A DNA stretch of 64,000 nucleotides from Deferribacteres bacterium (GTDB taxonomy: Bacteria > Zhuqueibacterota > Zhuqueibacteria > Zhuqueibacterales > Geothermadaptataceae), in NCBI GenBank assembly GCA_020633655.1, contig JACKDF010000004.1:248001-312000 (forward strand), given 5' to 3'. A program made the position numbers and the translations under genes. The notes under the pieces were generated by a model. The model was not told the origin of the DNA, searched no databases, and worked only from the letters and a program-made list of their open reading frames with translations. Within the stretch, counting starts at the first letter, position 1, and each line of letters starts with the position of its first letter. Below, in pieces: positions 1 through 9,234 of this stretch.

Positions 1-2
1 AG

Positions 3-176
3 GTAATCAAGGCGAAAGTGCCACTCTCCGAACTTTACAAGTATTCCACAACCTTGCGTTCGCTTACCCATGGACGTGGAATCCATAACAGAGCTTTTTC
101 TCATTATGAAGAAGCGCCACATGATGTACAGAAGAAAGTTATGGAAGCTTACGAAGCCGAGAAAGAAAACAATTAG
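3..176 (+). CDS. Elongation factor G-type GTPase, C-terminal end (partial)
   Basis: Only the last 57 codons are present; the gene begins before the window. The peptide contains VPLSELYKYSTTLRS, then LTHGRG, then HYEEAP, which is the pattern of the last domain (domain V) of EF-G: the A-x-VPL-x-E start, the LRS-x-T-x-GRG loop and the YE-x-P end. EF-G drives ribosomal translocation by GTP hydrolysis in the cytoplasm. The HNRAF variant and the long acidic tail suggest it could be an EF-G paralogue (EF-G-like or EF-G2) rather than the main FusA; the fragment is too short to decide. A terminator follows about 95 bases after the stop. Confidence 0.85.
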   Translation, partial: VIKAKVPLSELYKYSTTLRSLTHGRGIHNRAFSHYEEAPHDVQKKVMEAYEAEKENN

Positions 177-270
177 CCTGTTTAACTCATAAACACGAGG
201 ATTGGGTAGGGGATATTCCCTGCCCAACAGAATCTCTGCACAATGCACGAATAAACCAGGCAGAATTACC

Positions 271-297
271 AAAGCCCCGTAAATCGGGGCTTTTTTT
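271..297. terminator. Bidirectional intrinsic terminator between EF-G and mazG
   Basis: A 9-bp perfect stem (AAAGCCCCG at 271-279, CGGGGCTTT at 285-293) with a 5-base loop is followed by a T run to 297. On the minus strand the A run before the stem becomes a short T tract, so it can end both converging genes. The T run overlaps the mazG stop codon at 296-298. Confidence 0.85.
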
Positions 298-1066
298 AGC
301 TCTTTTTTTTCACTTTTTGCCAGACATTTTCCATTTCATCAAGGGAAGCAGTAGAAATATCCCGGCCTTGTCCGGCAAAATGCTTTTCAATTTGTTTGAA
401 CCGTATCGTGAATTTTCGAATAGTCTTTCGAAGGGAATCCTCCGCATTTGCATTGATAAAACGTCCAAGGTTAACAGCTGCAAATAATAGATCGCCGAAT
501 TCATCTTCAATCAAATCTTTTTGACCACCCTCCAAAGCCTCTTTTAATTCATCAATTTCCTCATGCAGCTTATCCCAAACTCCATCTATTGAAGGCCAAT
601 CAAAACCAACCGTAGCAGCTTTTTGTTGCAGTCGCTGTGCTCGACCCAGGGCTGGCATGTTTTGCGGTACACCATCGAGAACAGATTTCTTCCCCTCTTT
701 GCGTTTCACTTTTTCCCAATGTATACTTTGTTCCTGAGCTGAGTTTATTTTCACATGCCCAAAAACGTGTGGATGCCGTGATACAAGTTTTTCGTTTATG
801 TTATCAATAATGGTATTTATTGTGAAATTCTTATTTTCAAAGGCGATCTGCGCATGGAAAATGATTTGCAATAACAGATCCCCCAGTTCCTTTGGAAGTT
901 CTTGAATATTTTCTTCATCAAGCATTTCCAATACTTCATAAGTTTCTTCTATAAGATAGGGACGTAAACTCAAGTGTGTCTGCTCTTTATCCCATGGGCA
1001 GCCGTTTTCTGATCGAAGGATTGCCATGATTTCCACGAGCCGTTCAAATTTTTCGCCTGTTCGCAT
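296..1066 (-). CDS. mazG: Nucleoside triphosphate pyrophosphohydrolase MazG
   Basis: MazG hydrolyses (d)NTPs to NMP and pyrophosphate, a cytoplasmic house-cleaning and stress-related activity. The 256-residue length fits the two-domain MazG form. The N-terminal domain has GCPWDKEQTH near residues 22-31, EETYE at 40-44 and ELGD at 60-63. The second domain has EEIDE at 169-173 and EDEFGD at 187-192. These EExxE and ExxD patterns bind Mg2+. The linker contains the typical WEKVKRKE (117-124). The ATG is preceded by AGGAGA at good spacing. It converges with the EF-G gene and shares its terminator. Identification is firm. Confidence 0.95.
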   Translation of the reverse strand: MRTGEKFERLVEIMAILRSENGCPWDKEQTHLSLRPYLIEETYEVLEMLDEENIQELPKELGDLLLQIIFHAQIAFENKNFTINTIIDNINEKLVSRHPHVFGHVKINSAQEQSIHWEKVKRKEGKKSVLDGVPQNMPALGRAQRLQQKAATVGFDWPSIDGVWDKLHEEIDELKEALEGGQKDLIEDEFGDLLFAAVNLGRFINANAEDSLRKTIRKFTIRFKQIEKHFAGQGRDISTASLDEMENVWQKVKKKS

Positions 1067-1726
1067 TCAGTCTCCTGTTTATTTTGACTAAGGATAAACC
1101 TTTTGTCGATTTAGAAAAGTCTTGTATTAATATTAATTTGGCAGATTTCGAAAATTAGGCAGACTCTGTTATCAAACATGAAAGCTGGGTTCGTCAATCC
1201 CGAATCAGATACAGCCGGTCGCTTTGACAATCTCAGTGACCAGTTGAATCTTGCCTTTTCGCATTGTCTGACCAAGAGATTCAATCTGCCAAAGTAGGAT
1301 TTTTATGCAGTGTTTTCAAAGGGATGAAAATAACCATCATTTGCAGGAAGTGCAACTTCTTATTGAAGTGCAATTCTGCGCTCGAGTTACTTAGAAACTC
1401 CTTGCTTCTTAGGTCACAGTTGGTTAATTTTTTTAAATTTTAAATAAATCTTTTTGCATAAAATTTGGATATAAATATTTTTATTTTTCACTTAGTTTTG
1501 ATAGAGAAATTCCTTTATTTGCAGCACCTTTTTAGAAAATAGATTGCGCAATTTCACTCCTTTTATTTTGCTAAATTTTTATAGCAAATCAGTCTCGCAC
1601 AAAAATTATTTCGATTGAACGAATTGAAATACCACACTGCATTTAATTTAAACGGATTTAAAGGCAGGCAGAAAACAAAAGGAAGTGTAGGCTTATCTCT
1701 CTTTTTAGAAAGAGTGGGAGTCAAAA
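1067..1726. other. 660-base intergenic stretch without a convincing gene
   Basis: Very AT-rich, especially from about 1420 to 1700, lying between divergent genes (mazG leftward, the 1727 gene rightward), so both promoters should be here. A 39-codon open frame at 1178-1297 has no ribosome site and no recognisable product. I see no RNA gene or clear terminator. Confidence 0.5.
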
Positions 1727-1999
1727 ATGTTTTTTAAACAACCCCAGGCACGTCGTTTTAAAATAACGCCTTACTACTACGACAAAGATAAAGACGAAGC
1801 AGAAATTTATGGTCTGCCACGTATTCGCTTTAAACGGTTATTGCATTCCCAAAAGCCGAATAAAAAGCCTGTACAGAAAACAATTATTTTGCTTTTTGGC
1901 GTGTTTCTATTGATCTGGTATTTGCAAAATAAATCACAGAATGCACCAATACAAGTTGAAATGATTCAAGTAGAAGACATCTCGAGCGGGAACGAATAA
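1727..1999 (+). CDS. Small single-pass membrane protein of unknown function
   Basis: A 90-residue protein I do not recognise. The first ~50 residues are basic and polar (PRIRFKRLL, KPNKKPVQK), followed by one hydrophobic segment at about 52-65 (TIILLFGVFLLIWYL) and a short acidic tail. This suggests an inner-membrane protein with its basic N-terminus in the cytoplasm. GGGAGT lies 6 bases before the ATG. It ends 30 bases before the adenylate-cyclase-like gene on the same strand, so the two are probably cotranscribed. The small size leaves some doubt. Confidence 0.6.
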   Translation: MFFKQPQARRFKITPYYYDKDKDEAEIYGLPRIRFKRLLHSQKPNKKPVQKTIILLFGVFLLIWYLQNKSQNAPIQVEMIQVEDISSGNE

Positions 2000-2029
2000 T
2001 CTTTTTGAAGGAAGCACACTCAATTCGGC

Positions 2030-3475
2030 ATGCCGACATTCCATTTTAGAAAATATCGATTGAAAATTCCAACGCCGCGAATAATCCAGTTCTTGATTAA
2101 TGGCTTTAAATCTCTTGAAATTCAACTTAAACTGAGCATTATTTTTGTCGCTGTTGTTGTAACAGCAGTTGTTGCATTTAGCATCCCTATTCTTATGCAG
2201 CAGGAAGCTGTGCTCAAGGAGAAGGTACAGGAAAGCAGTCGATTTATTGCGATAAAATTGAGCCAGGACGTTAAGAATATTCTGCTCTATGAAGTAACGG
2301 GTGTTGATGATCCAGGTGGTTCCGTTGAGGAACAGCTGGAATTGCTTACCCGTACAAATGTTGCAGGCCTGGAGTATGCATTTACGCTCACGACAAACGG
2401 GGATATTATTGTTAAACCCGATTCCTTTCGCTCTAACCTTAAATTTGATACAACACGCGTTCAGGAACTCATGCTGTTGGAAGATTTCACAGCCCAAAGG
2501 AACAACGATTATATCGAATATTACAACCCCGTTCAGGTGAAAAAAGGTGGATTGCCCATCACAATTGGTGTTGTCGGTATCGTATTTTCTGAGGCAACCA
2601 TTCTGGAGCCAATTGCTACCACCGAAAAACTGATTTTTTATACAGCGATTATCATAATTTTTATTGCAGTTACGGGAATTTTTTTCCTTTCCCAACTAAT
2701 GGTAACGCAAATTACCGATATTTTTGAAGCTGTTCGTCAAGTACGCGAAGGGAATTTGGATTTCGAATTAAAGCCCCGCAGTGAAGATGAGTTGGGGCAT
2801 TTGGCGACCGAGTTTAATCGCATGGTTAAGCACCTTCGTGAAAAATTGCAAATGCAGAAGTTTGTTTCAAGCCTTACTGTTCAGATGATTCAGGAACGTT
2901 CCGGTTCTCGAATGAAATTGACGGAGGGAGAGCGTCACAGCATCTCAATTTTTTTCTCCGATGTTCGAAATTTTACCATGATCGCAGAGCGTTTAGAACC
3001 TGAACAAATCGTTAAACTGATTAATGTTTACTTCCAATTGCAAACGGAAATTATCCAAAAATACAGTGGCGTTGTCGATAAGTTTATGGGAGATCAAATT
3101 ATGGCGATTTTCCCTACAGGTATGATGCTGCAAAGCGCAATTGAGGCAGCTGTTGAAATCCAAAAAAGTATTTTTGATTTGAACAATAAACGCGCAGCGA
3201 ATGATGAAGTTACGCTCGATATCGGCATCGGGATAAACCATGGTTCAGCTGTATTGGGAAACATGGGTTCGAAAGATCGAATGGATTATACGGTTATCGG
3301 TGATATCGTAAACGTTGCATCGCGTTTGTGTTCCATTGCCCGGGCCGGGCAAATTATTGTTGAAGCAACCCCGTTGAAAGCAATTTCCAAATATTATAAA
3401 ACAACTCGCCTGGAACCAATATTGGTAAAGGGACGAAAAACTCCAGTTGAAATTTGTCAAATCGAATACCAGTAG
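2030..3475 (+). CDS. Membrane-bound class III adenylate/guanylate cyclase with HAMP domain
   Basis: 481 residues, predicted to make a cyclic nucleotide second messenger at the inner membrane. Order: cytoplasmic N-terminus, TM1 about 33-53, an extracytoplasmic sensor region about 54-200, TM2 about 201-223, HAMP about 224-275, and a class III catalytic domain about 300-480. Metal-binding aspartates are visible as FFSDVRNFT (D311) and DKFMGD (D355). K351 in that motif is the residue expected for ATP use. N428 and R432 in GDIVNVASRL match the transition-state residues, so the site looks complete. ATP is the likelier substrate, but GTP cannot be excluded. It follows a small membrane protein and precedes the PorV-like/TPR gene. 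The ATG has only a weak upstream purine stretch. Confidence 0.9.
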   Translation: MPTFHFRKYRLKIPTPRIIQFLINGFKSLEIQLKLSIIFVAVVVTAVVAFSIPILMQQEAVLKEKVQESSRFIAIKLSQDVKNILLYEVTGVDDPGGSVEEQLELLTRTNVAGLEYAFTLTTNGDIIVKPDSFRSNLKFDTTRVQELMLLEDFTAQRNNDYIEYYNPVQVKKGGLPITIGVVGIVFSEATILEPIATTEKLIFYTAIIIIFIAVTGIFFLSQLMVTQITDIFEAVRQVREGNLDFELKPRSEDELGHLATEFNRMVKHLREKLQMQKFVSSLTVQMIQERSGSRMKLTEGERHSISIFFSDVRNFTMIAERLEPEQIVKLINVYFQLQTEIIQKYSGVVDKFMGDQIMAIFPTGMMLQSAIEAAVEIQKSIFDLNNKRAANDEVTLDIGIGINHGSAVLGNMGSKDRMDYTVIGDIVNVASRLCSIARAGQIIVEATPLKAISKYYKTTRLEPILVKGRKTPVEICQIEYQ

Positions 3476-3630
3476 CTAACATATAAAAAACATGGTTTAT
3501 TGTCACCCTCGCCTGAATGCGAAATTTTATAAAATAAAAAAAGTGCATATTGTCCCCTCCGCAGGAATTAAATTTTCCCAACACCATGATATGCGAATGA
3601 ATCCTGGCTCAATGAGATTGTGTTGATAAT

Positions 3631-5919
3631 ATGCGATGTACATTATTTATTCTCGTCCTGAATTTTGCAATATCGTACGGCAAAGCGCAAAGTTTGTATG
3701 ATTCACATTTCCCGGGAAAGAGCTCTTCCGGAGTAAGTAATGCCGCTGCCGTCGGTGACATTTCTCCCGTCGCTCTGCTGGGAAATCCTGCAGCATTGGC
3801 CTTAAGCAGGGATGCAGGATTTGCTCTCGTCGCAAATACTCCTTTTCAATTGGATTTTATTGGTGCATCCAAATATTTTCCGCAAGTCGGGACTTTTGCT
3901 CTTGGTTTATCGAGATTTGATTTACAGTTGCAAAATGCCTTCCCGGATTCGCAGGATGCAAACGAGAATGTCCTTGAACGCGCATCTCTCGCATTTGGTA
4001 GATCACTGGGCTCTCATTTTGCTTTTGGCCTCAGCATGCACGCCAATCGGTGGCCGCGTGACGATTTTGGCACTGCTACAGTAAGTATGATGCTTTTTGA
4101 ATCGCGTGACGAATTTGCCTCTGAACTTTACACACACCCGCATTTGTACATTCATTCCTTAAGAAATTTTCAGAAATATTCCCTGTCTCTTTCTTATCAC
4201 GATTTTTCTTTCGACAAAAAACATTTACAGGGATTTGCTCAGCTTGGATTCCATTATCGAATTCGACCAGATATGCCATTTTTCTATTCAACGCTGCGAA
4301 CAAACGGGCATGAGGAACGATTTGACATCGGAGTTGGAATGGCAGTGAATGAAAATTTCTCTTTTTATACAGCCCTGGAAGATGAGAAGAATTTTGCCGC
4401 GGGTACAAGCATATCTTTTGGAAGACAGGTATTAAGCGTTGGATACACGCATGGCATCAGGAAATTTATTGCTGCCTTTTCGCTTCGGATAAGCGGTTCA
4501 CCTTTTCAAAGCGCAAAAGGATATTGGGAAAAAGGTGTAAGTTTATCCCGGCGGGGTTCTTATAAAAATGCCCTTAGTGAAATTCAGAAATACCGTTATT
4601 ATAATCCTGATGATGAAAAAGGAACCCAACTGGAAAAATGGCTCCTTGAAAAAGTGCAGGCACGCGATGAAAAGATCAATTCCTTGCTATTGCAGGCAGA
4701 ACAATACATCACTGAGCAAAAATTTATCAAAGCGGATTTGTGTTTTATCGAAATTCTTACCATCGATAAAAACAACCGGGAGGCGAAAGAAGGACTTCTG
4801 CAAATTCGTGAGGCAGTGAATTTCAGTGTTATGAAAATTGTCAGCGTCGGTAAAACTGCCTTTGAGAGTGGGAATTATGCCGCGGCTGAGCGTGCCTTCT
4901 ATGCCATACAGCAAGTACGACCGGAAAATGAAGAAGCAAAACTCTACCTGCGAAAATTGCGCGATTATTATTATGGGGAGGCAGAGAAATTATTCTTACG
5001 CGGTCTTGGGTATTACAATCAGAAGAATTATAAAATGGCAGTGCAATCTTTTCAAGAAGCACTGGTTTTATCGAGAGAACACAATGAGTCTGTAAAGTAT
5101 CTTGAGGATGCTCGTAGCAAGCTCGACTGGCAACAGGGGGAAACAACGCGAATTTTAGCGCAAGCCCGGCAATTTGTTGGTAAGGATGAATTTAAAAGAG
5201 CCAGTGAATTGTACCAAAATTTATTGGAACTTGATCCCCAAAATCAAGTTGCAAAGAAGGAGCTGCGAGCGCTTAAACCGAAATTGAATCGCTATATCGA
5301 TCGATTAATGGTGCAAGGTAAAAATGCTTTTGCGAATGGAAATTACGATACAGCAAAAGAATATTTTGAAAAAGCCTTTGCCATCGATCAATCACAACAG
5401 GCGCAATACTACCTCGGCAAAATTGCCGATATACGTCGAAAACGGATGGAAAATAATTTTGAGAAAGCTGAAGAAGCCTTTGCGGCGAAGGATTGGAACA
5501 AAGCCATAAACTGGTATGATGCTGTCCTGCAGCAAGACAACAACTACAAAGAAGCACGCGAGAAAAGACAGCAGGCATACCAAAACAGCGATTTTGACGA
5601 ACTTCTTAATAGTGCAGATACCAAATTACAGAGCAAAAATTATCTCGAAGCATACGAACTTTATACGGCGCTCCTTGAACGGGATGCAGAGAATCTGCAT
5701 GTCAGAGCGCAAGTAGATACCTGCCGTTTATACCTGGATGAAGAAGTCGAAAGCTTATTCAATACGGGTATCAGTTATTTTGCAGGCGAAGACTATGAAA
5801 ATGCAATAAGACAGTGGGATGCTGCCCTGCGAATAAACCCTGAACATACAAAATCAAAAGAATACAAGAAAAAAGCAGAACAGCGTTTAAAAGCTCTAAA
5901 CCGTTTGCCAAGCAAGTGA
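3631..5919 (+). CDS. PorV-like outer-membrane beta-barrel fused to TPR repeats
   Basis: 762 residues. A signal peptide (about 1-20, ending near GKAQS) precedes a ~270-residue beta-rich region. It starts GVSNAAAVGD, then LLGNPAAL, the pattern of PorV/UPF0164-type barrels used in type IX secretion and related outer-membrane systems. From about residue 290 it becomes helical, with many tetratricopeptide units (YWEKGVSLSRRGSYKNALSE, AEKLFLRGLGYYNQKNYKMA and several more) to the C-terminus. The barrel should sit in the outer membrane with the TPR arm in the periplasm. The barrel-plus-TPR combination is less usual than a plain PorV. The next gene is a TPR lipoprotein starting 5 bases after this stop. 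The start site is weakly supported by Shine-Dalgarno. Confidence 0.75.
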   Translation: MRCTLFILVLNFAISYGKAQSLYDSHFPGKSSSGVSNAAAVGDISPVALLGNPAALALSRDAGFALVANTPFQLDFIGASKYFPQVGTFALGLSRFDLQLQNAFPDSQDANENVLERASLAFGRSLGSHFAFGLSMHANRWPRDDFGTATVSMMLFESRDEFASELYTHPHLYIHSLRNFQKYSLSLSYHDFSFDKKHLQGFAQLGFHYRIRPDMPFFYSTLRTNGHEERFDIGVGMAVNENFSFYTALEDEKNFAAGTSISFGRQVLSVGYTHGIRKFIAAFSLRISGSPFQSAKGYWEKGVSLSRRGSYKNALSEIQKYRYYNPDDEKGTQLEKWLLEKVQARDEKINSLLLQAEQYITEQKFIKADLCFIEILTIDKNNREAKEGLLQIREAVNFSVMKIVSVGKTAFESGNYAAAERAFYAIQQVRPENEEAKLYLRKLRDYYYGEAEKLFLRGLGYYNQKNYKMAVQSFQEALVLSREHNESVKYLEDARSKLDWQQGETTRILAQARQFVGKDEFKRASELYQNLLELDPQNQVAKKELRALKPKLNRYIDRLMVQGKNAFANGNYDTAKEYFEKAFAIDQSQQAQYYLGKIADIRRKRMENNFEKAEEAFAAKDWNKAINWYDAVLQQDNNYKEAREKRQQAYQNSDFDELLNSADTKLQSKNYLEAYELYTALLERDAENLHVRAQVDTCRLYLDEEVESLFNTGISYFAGEDYENAIRQWDAALRINPEHTKSKEYKKKAEQRLKALNRLPSK

Positions 5920-5924
5920 GAACA

Positions 5925-7991
5925 ATGATGCAAAAAAACAACCTACTTGTGATCGTTTTCTATTTTACTGCCATGACTATTTTTACATCGTGTGCCTATT
6001 ACAACACTTTTTATAACACCGAAAAGTATTTTAATGGGGCAATCGAAAAGATGGAAGCAGAGGAAGAAGCAGAAAAAATCAGCTCTTCTGTAACTACGGA
6101 GTTTGATAAAACGATTAAACAGGCAAGCAAGGTGCTGCAATTTTACCCTGATTCCAAATATATCGATGATGCATTGATGATTATCGGGCAAAGTTTTTAT
6201 TACATGGAAGATTATCACAAGGCGGAGCGGAAATTTGAAGAGTTGATGGAAAATTTTCCTGAAAGTGAATTTGTTCCCGCTACAAAACTGTGGTTAGCCA
6301 AGACACACCTGAAATTGAACCAGTACGACCAAACCGAAATTGAACTTCGGCTCCTTATCGAGAAGGAAAAAAGAAAGGATATACGCACTGAAGCCCGCTT
6401 CTGGTTAGCCGAGAGTTACTTTTCTCAGGAGAAGTTTGACAAAGCAGCTGAGTCGTACAAAGAGGCGGCAAATGATCTCAAAGACAGGAAATTAAAAGTA
6501 ACTGCATATTGGCAGCTCGGTGAAATAAACAAGGAGCAACAAAATTTTATCGCTGCAGCGGATTACTTTCAGGCTGCCTCAAAAATTACCAAGGATCAGG
6601 ATAAACAATTCAATGCACTGCTTGAATATGGCAAGGCCTATAGTCATGGGAAGGATTATCAAAAAGCAACACGCATCTTTCTGAACCTGATCGATAAGTT
6701 TTATACTTATAAAGAAGTTGGATTAGCAAAATTGGAGCTTGGCCGTACTCTTGAAATGGATGGCAAACAGAATGAAGCCCTCGACTGGTACAATGAAATT
6801 ATCGAGGACCACCCCCGAACTGAGGCTTCTCTCGGAGCCTATCTTCAATTAGGACTTTACGAAGAGACGATCCGCTCGGATTATGACAAGGCAGAAGAAT
6901 ACTACACCAAGGCAAAATCGCAATCCAGCAAGGGGGAGGCCGTAGAAATAGTCGCCCAGCGGGAAAAAGATATAAAACAATTGATTACGCTGGAGAAGCA
7001 AATTGCTCAATTGAATGAGCAAATCAAATCGGTGGAAGAACGTGCTGCGCAAGGCGATTCCAGTGCCGTTGCAGTCGATGATAGTACTACGGCTGAAGAA
7101 ACAGCTTCACAAGAGGATGAATCCGATAAAGCAGCAAACCGTGAAAAGCCAGCGACAAGAAGAGATAAAACCACAGGGAAAAAACAGAAAATACTCACTG
7201 TTGCTGATCTCGATAGCCTGAATTCTGAACTCATGAAAGAAAAATTAGCCCTGGCCGAACATTTCCTTTTGCAATACAATAAACCTGACTCAGCGGTCGT
7301 GCAATATCTTGATATTCTCTCCGGTGAAAGCAAGGATGAGCAGCGGGCATTGTCGTTTTATGGTCTTGCATATATATTTGACAATTACAAAGAAAAACCG
7401 CTGATGCGTGATAGCCTTTACAATATTTTGGCAACGAATTATACCAGCACAATGCAAGGCCGTGCCGCTGCAAAACACCTTGGGATGCACGTCATCGATG
7501 AGAAAGAAGCAAGTGAGGAGGAACAGCGCATTGAGGCAGTTGAAAATAAACTGTTTCAGCACAATTTTGCAGAAAAAAACCGCGCTGAACTCGAGAAACT
7601 AATCAATGAATTTCCCGAGACTGAACTGCAGCCAAAAGCGCGCTATTTCCTTGGATGGACTTATGAGCAGCATCTCGAAAAACCGGAAAAGGCTTACGAA
7701 ATCTATAAGGAACTCATCGAAAAATACCCGCAATCGGATTATGCAAAAGATGTAAAAAGGCGGGTGAAGGGCATCGAAGACAAGCGGGCTGAGGATGAAA
7801 AAGCAAAAGCCGAAAAAGAAGCCGCTGAGAAAGCGGCCCTGAATCCGCCTGCGGAAGACGCAGATGCGACCAAGCCGGTCTTAAAAAAAGATGAAGATGG
7901 AAAACCACAAGATGAACTGGTGCCGCCTCCGCCTAACAGGCGAACCAATACAAAACCAGCAGAAAAACCTACATTGGAAAGAGACCAATGA
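5925..7991 (+). CDS. TPR-repeat outer-membrane lipoprotein (PorW/SprE- or BamD-like)
   Basis: About 688 residues. A lipoprotein signal ends in FTSC followed by AYYNTFYNTEKYF, a Cys-plus-aromatic start seen in TPR lipoproteins of FCB bacteria. TPR/Sel1-like repeats fill roughly residues 50-350, then a coiled coil near 350-375, an acidic linker, and more TPR units (TELQPKARYFLGWTYEQHL). The tail is charged and proline-rich (KAEKEAAEKAA, then PPPPNRR). I take the ATG at 5925; a GTG at 5916 overlaps the preceding stop and is also in frame. It is probably translationally coupled to the PorV-like/TPR gene and may be its periplasmic partner. The PorW analogy is inferred from architecture only. Confidence 0.75.
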   Translation: MMQKNNLLVIVFYFTAMTIFTSCAYYNTFYNTEKYFNGAIEKMEAEEEAEKISSSVTTEFDKTIKQASKVLQFYPDSKYIDDALMIIGQSFYYMEDYHKAERKFEELMENFPESEFVPATKLWLAKTHLKLNQYDQTEIELRLLIEKEKRKDIRTEARFWLAESYFSQEKFDKAAESYKEAANDLKDRKLKVTAYWQLGEINKEQQNFIAAADYFQAASKITKDQDKQFNALLEYGKAYSHGKDYQKATRIFLNLIDKFYTYKEVGLAKLELGRTLEMDGKQNEALDWYNEIIEDHPRTEASLGAYLQLGLYEETIRSDYDKAEEYYTKAKSQSSKGEAVEIVAQREKDIKQLITLEKQIAQLNEQIKSVEERAAQGDSSAVAVDDSTTAEETASQEDESDKAANREKPATRRDKTTGKKQKILTVADLDSLNSELMKEKLALAEHFLLQYNKPDSAVVQYLDILSGESKDEQRALSFYGLAYIFDNYKEKPLMRDSLYNILATNYTSTMQGRAAAKHLGMHVIDEKEASEEEQRIEAVENKLFQHNFAEKNRAELEKLINEFPETELQPKARYFLGWTYEQHLEKPEKAYEIYKELIEKYPQSDYAKDVKRRVKGIEDKRAEDEKAKAEKEAAEKAALNPPAEDADATKPVLKKDEDGKPQDELVPPPPNRRTNTKPAEKPTLERDQ

Positions 7992-8235
7992 TCTATCAGA
8001 CACTATGAAATGATTTCGCTATTGATCTTTGTTTGCTGGAAATTGTCACCACGTACCTTCCTGGAAAATACTTTTACACACCCTGCGGAGAGGAAATTCT
8101 ACGACAGAACAAAATTGAGTACCTCCGGAAGGACGCCTTTTCCGGATAAATTCTAACTGACGAACACAGAGAGAGAAATAATCGTCGAGAGTTTTTTTGA
8201 AATTAATTCGAGTATTGCATCATACCTAATTTTTG

Positions 8236-8251
8236 AGGAGGAAGGATTTTG
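8236..8251 (+). promoter_or_regulatory. Strong Shine-Dalgarno site fixing a TTG start for cdsA
   Basis: AGGAGG at 8236-8241 lies 7 bases before TTG at 8249-8251. No in-frame ATG or GTG lies close by, and the encoded MGLSNLTKRIL leads directly into the first membrane helix of CdsA, so the TTG start is well supported. In the 257-base gap before the gene I see only a small CCGGAA/TTCCGG hairpin (8125-8145). Confidence 0.75.
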
Positions 8252-9085
8252 GGTTTAAGCAATTTGACTAAAAGGATTCTCGTTGCGCTCATTGGGGGCC
8301 CAGCCATCATCGCATGTGTCTGGTTTGGGGGCTGGTATTTTTTTACGCTTATGCTTTTGATGGCTTTATTTTCCGCCTATGAATTTGTCAAATTCACTGA
8401 AAAAAAGGGAATGCAGCCTGGCCTTGTGCTTACCCTTGGTTCAATTCCTGCACTTTTTTTACTGATCTATTTTAACTATTTATTTTATGCGCTGGAATTT
8501 TTTGCTTTGTACGCCATTCTGTTGCTGCTCTATGAATTGACTCGCACACCCAATAATTCTCTTTTCAATTTTTCAGCAGCTATCTCTACAACTTTATATG
8601 TTGGCGTTCTTTATGGATTTTTGCTCGCTCTACGCCAGCTTCCGATGGCATTTAATCTACCCGAAAAAACCGGTGCAGTGTGGGTATTTCTCGTGCTTCT
8701 TGCCACCTGGATTTGTGATACTTTTGCTTATTTTGCCGGAAAAAATTTGGGCCGACATAAATTGGCGCCGAACGTAAGCCCAAACAAAACGATTGAAGGA
8801 GCTATTGGCGGGATCGTCGGTGCAGTGCTTACCGCTGTGGTCATTCAACAGTTTTTCGAAACCCATTTTCAGGTGGTACACGCTGCCATCATCGGTATGC
8901 ATATCGGTGTGTTTGGTCAGTTAAGTGATTTGGTCGAATCTCTATTTAAGCGGGATGCCGGTGTAAAAGACAGTTCGTCGCTTCTGCCCGGTCACGGTGG
9001 TATTCTCGACCGGTTTGACAGTGAACTGCTTTCGGTACCGTTGATTTATATGTACTTGAAATATATTGTTTTTGTGAATGTTTGA
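8249..9085 (+). CDS. cdsA: Phosphatidate cytidylyltransferase
   Basis: CdsA makes CDP-diacylglycerol from phosphatidic acid and CTP at the inner membrane, the branch point of phospholipid synthesis. The 278-residue protein has about seven or eight hydrophobic helices. Near the C-terminus it carries the full family signature, read in pieces as SLFKRDAGVKD, LLPGHGGILDRFD; these hold the acidic metal ligands. It starts with TTG behind a very good ribosome site. The amidase and enolase-superfamily genes follow on the same strand, about 150 bases on. Identification is firm. Confidence 0.95.
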   Translation: MGLSNLTKRILVALIGGPAIIACVWFGGWYFFTLMLLMALFSAYEFVKFTEKKGMQPGLVLTLGSIPALFLLIYFNYLFYALEFFALYAILLLLYELTRTPNNSLFNFSAAISTTLYVGVLYGFLLALRQLPMAFNLPEKTGAVWVFLVLLATWICDTFAYFAGKNLGRHKLAPNVSPNKTIEGAIGGIVGAVLTAVVIQQFFETHFQVVHAAIIGMHIGVFGQLSDLVESLFKRDAGVKDSSSLLPGHGGILDRFDSELLSVPLIYMYLKYIVFVNV

Positions 9086-9099
9086 ATGTTAGAAAGTTA

Positions 9100-9127
9100 C
9101 AGGTTCCAGGTTCCAGGTTCCAGGTTG
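9100..9127. repeat. Short tandem heptamer repeat (CAGGTTC)n
   Basis: Four consecutive 7-base units: CAGGTTC at 9100-9106, 9107-9113 and 9114-9120, then CAGGTTG at 9121-9127. It sits just after cdsA, behind a short GAATGTTTGAATGTT stretch that resembles the larger low-complexity tract at 39300-39395. Confidence 0.8.
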
Positions 9128-9234
9128 CAAGTCGAATACAACGTTATTTTGAAAATAGTATTAGCACCCAATTATGAAACTTGTCACCTTCAACCTGAAA
9201 CCAGCTGTTTGAACTAAACAGAGAATAGTAAATC

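Noticed and set aside
1178..1297. 39-codon open frame before the small membrane gene
   Set aside because: Too short, no Shine-Dalgarno, and no recognisable motif; it could be a gene remnant, but nothing supports that.
1934..2695. 253-codon open frame on the minus strand
   Set aside because: It lies wholly across the small membrane gene and the cyclase gene on the other strand, has no ribosome site, and its Asn/Cys-rich product matches nothing.
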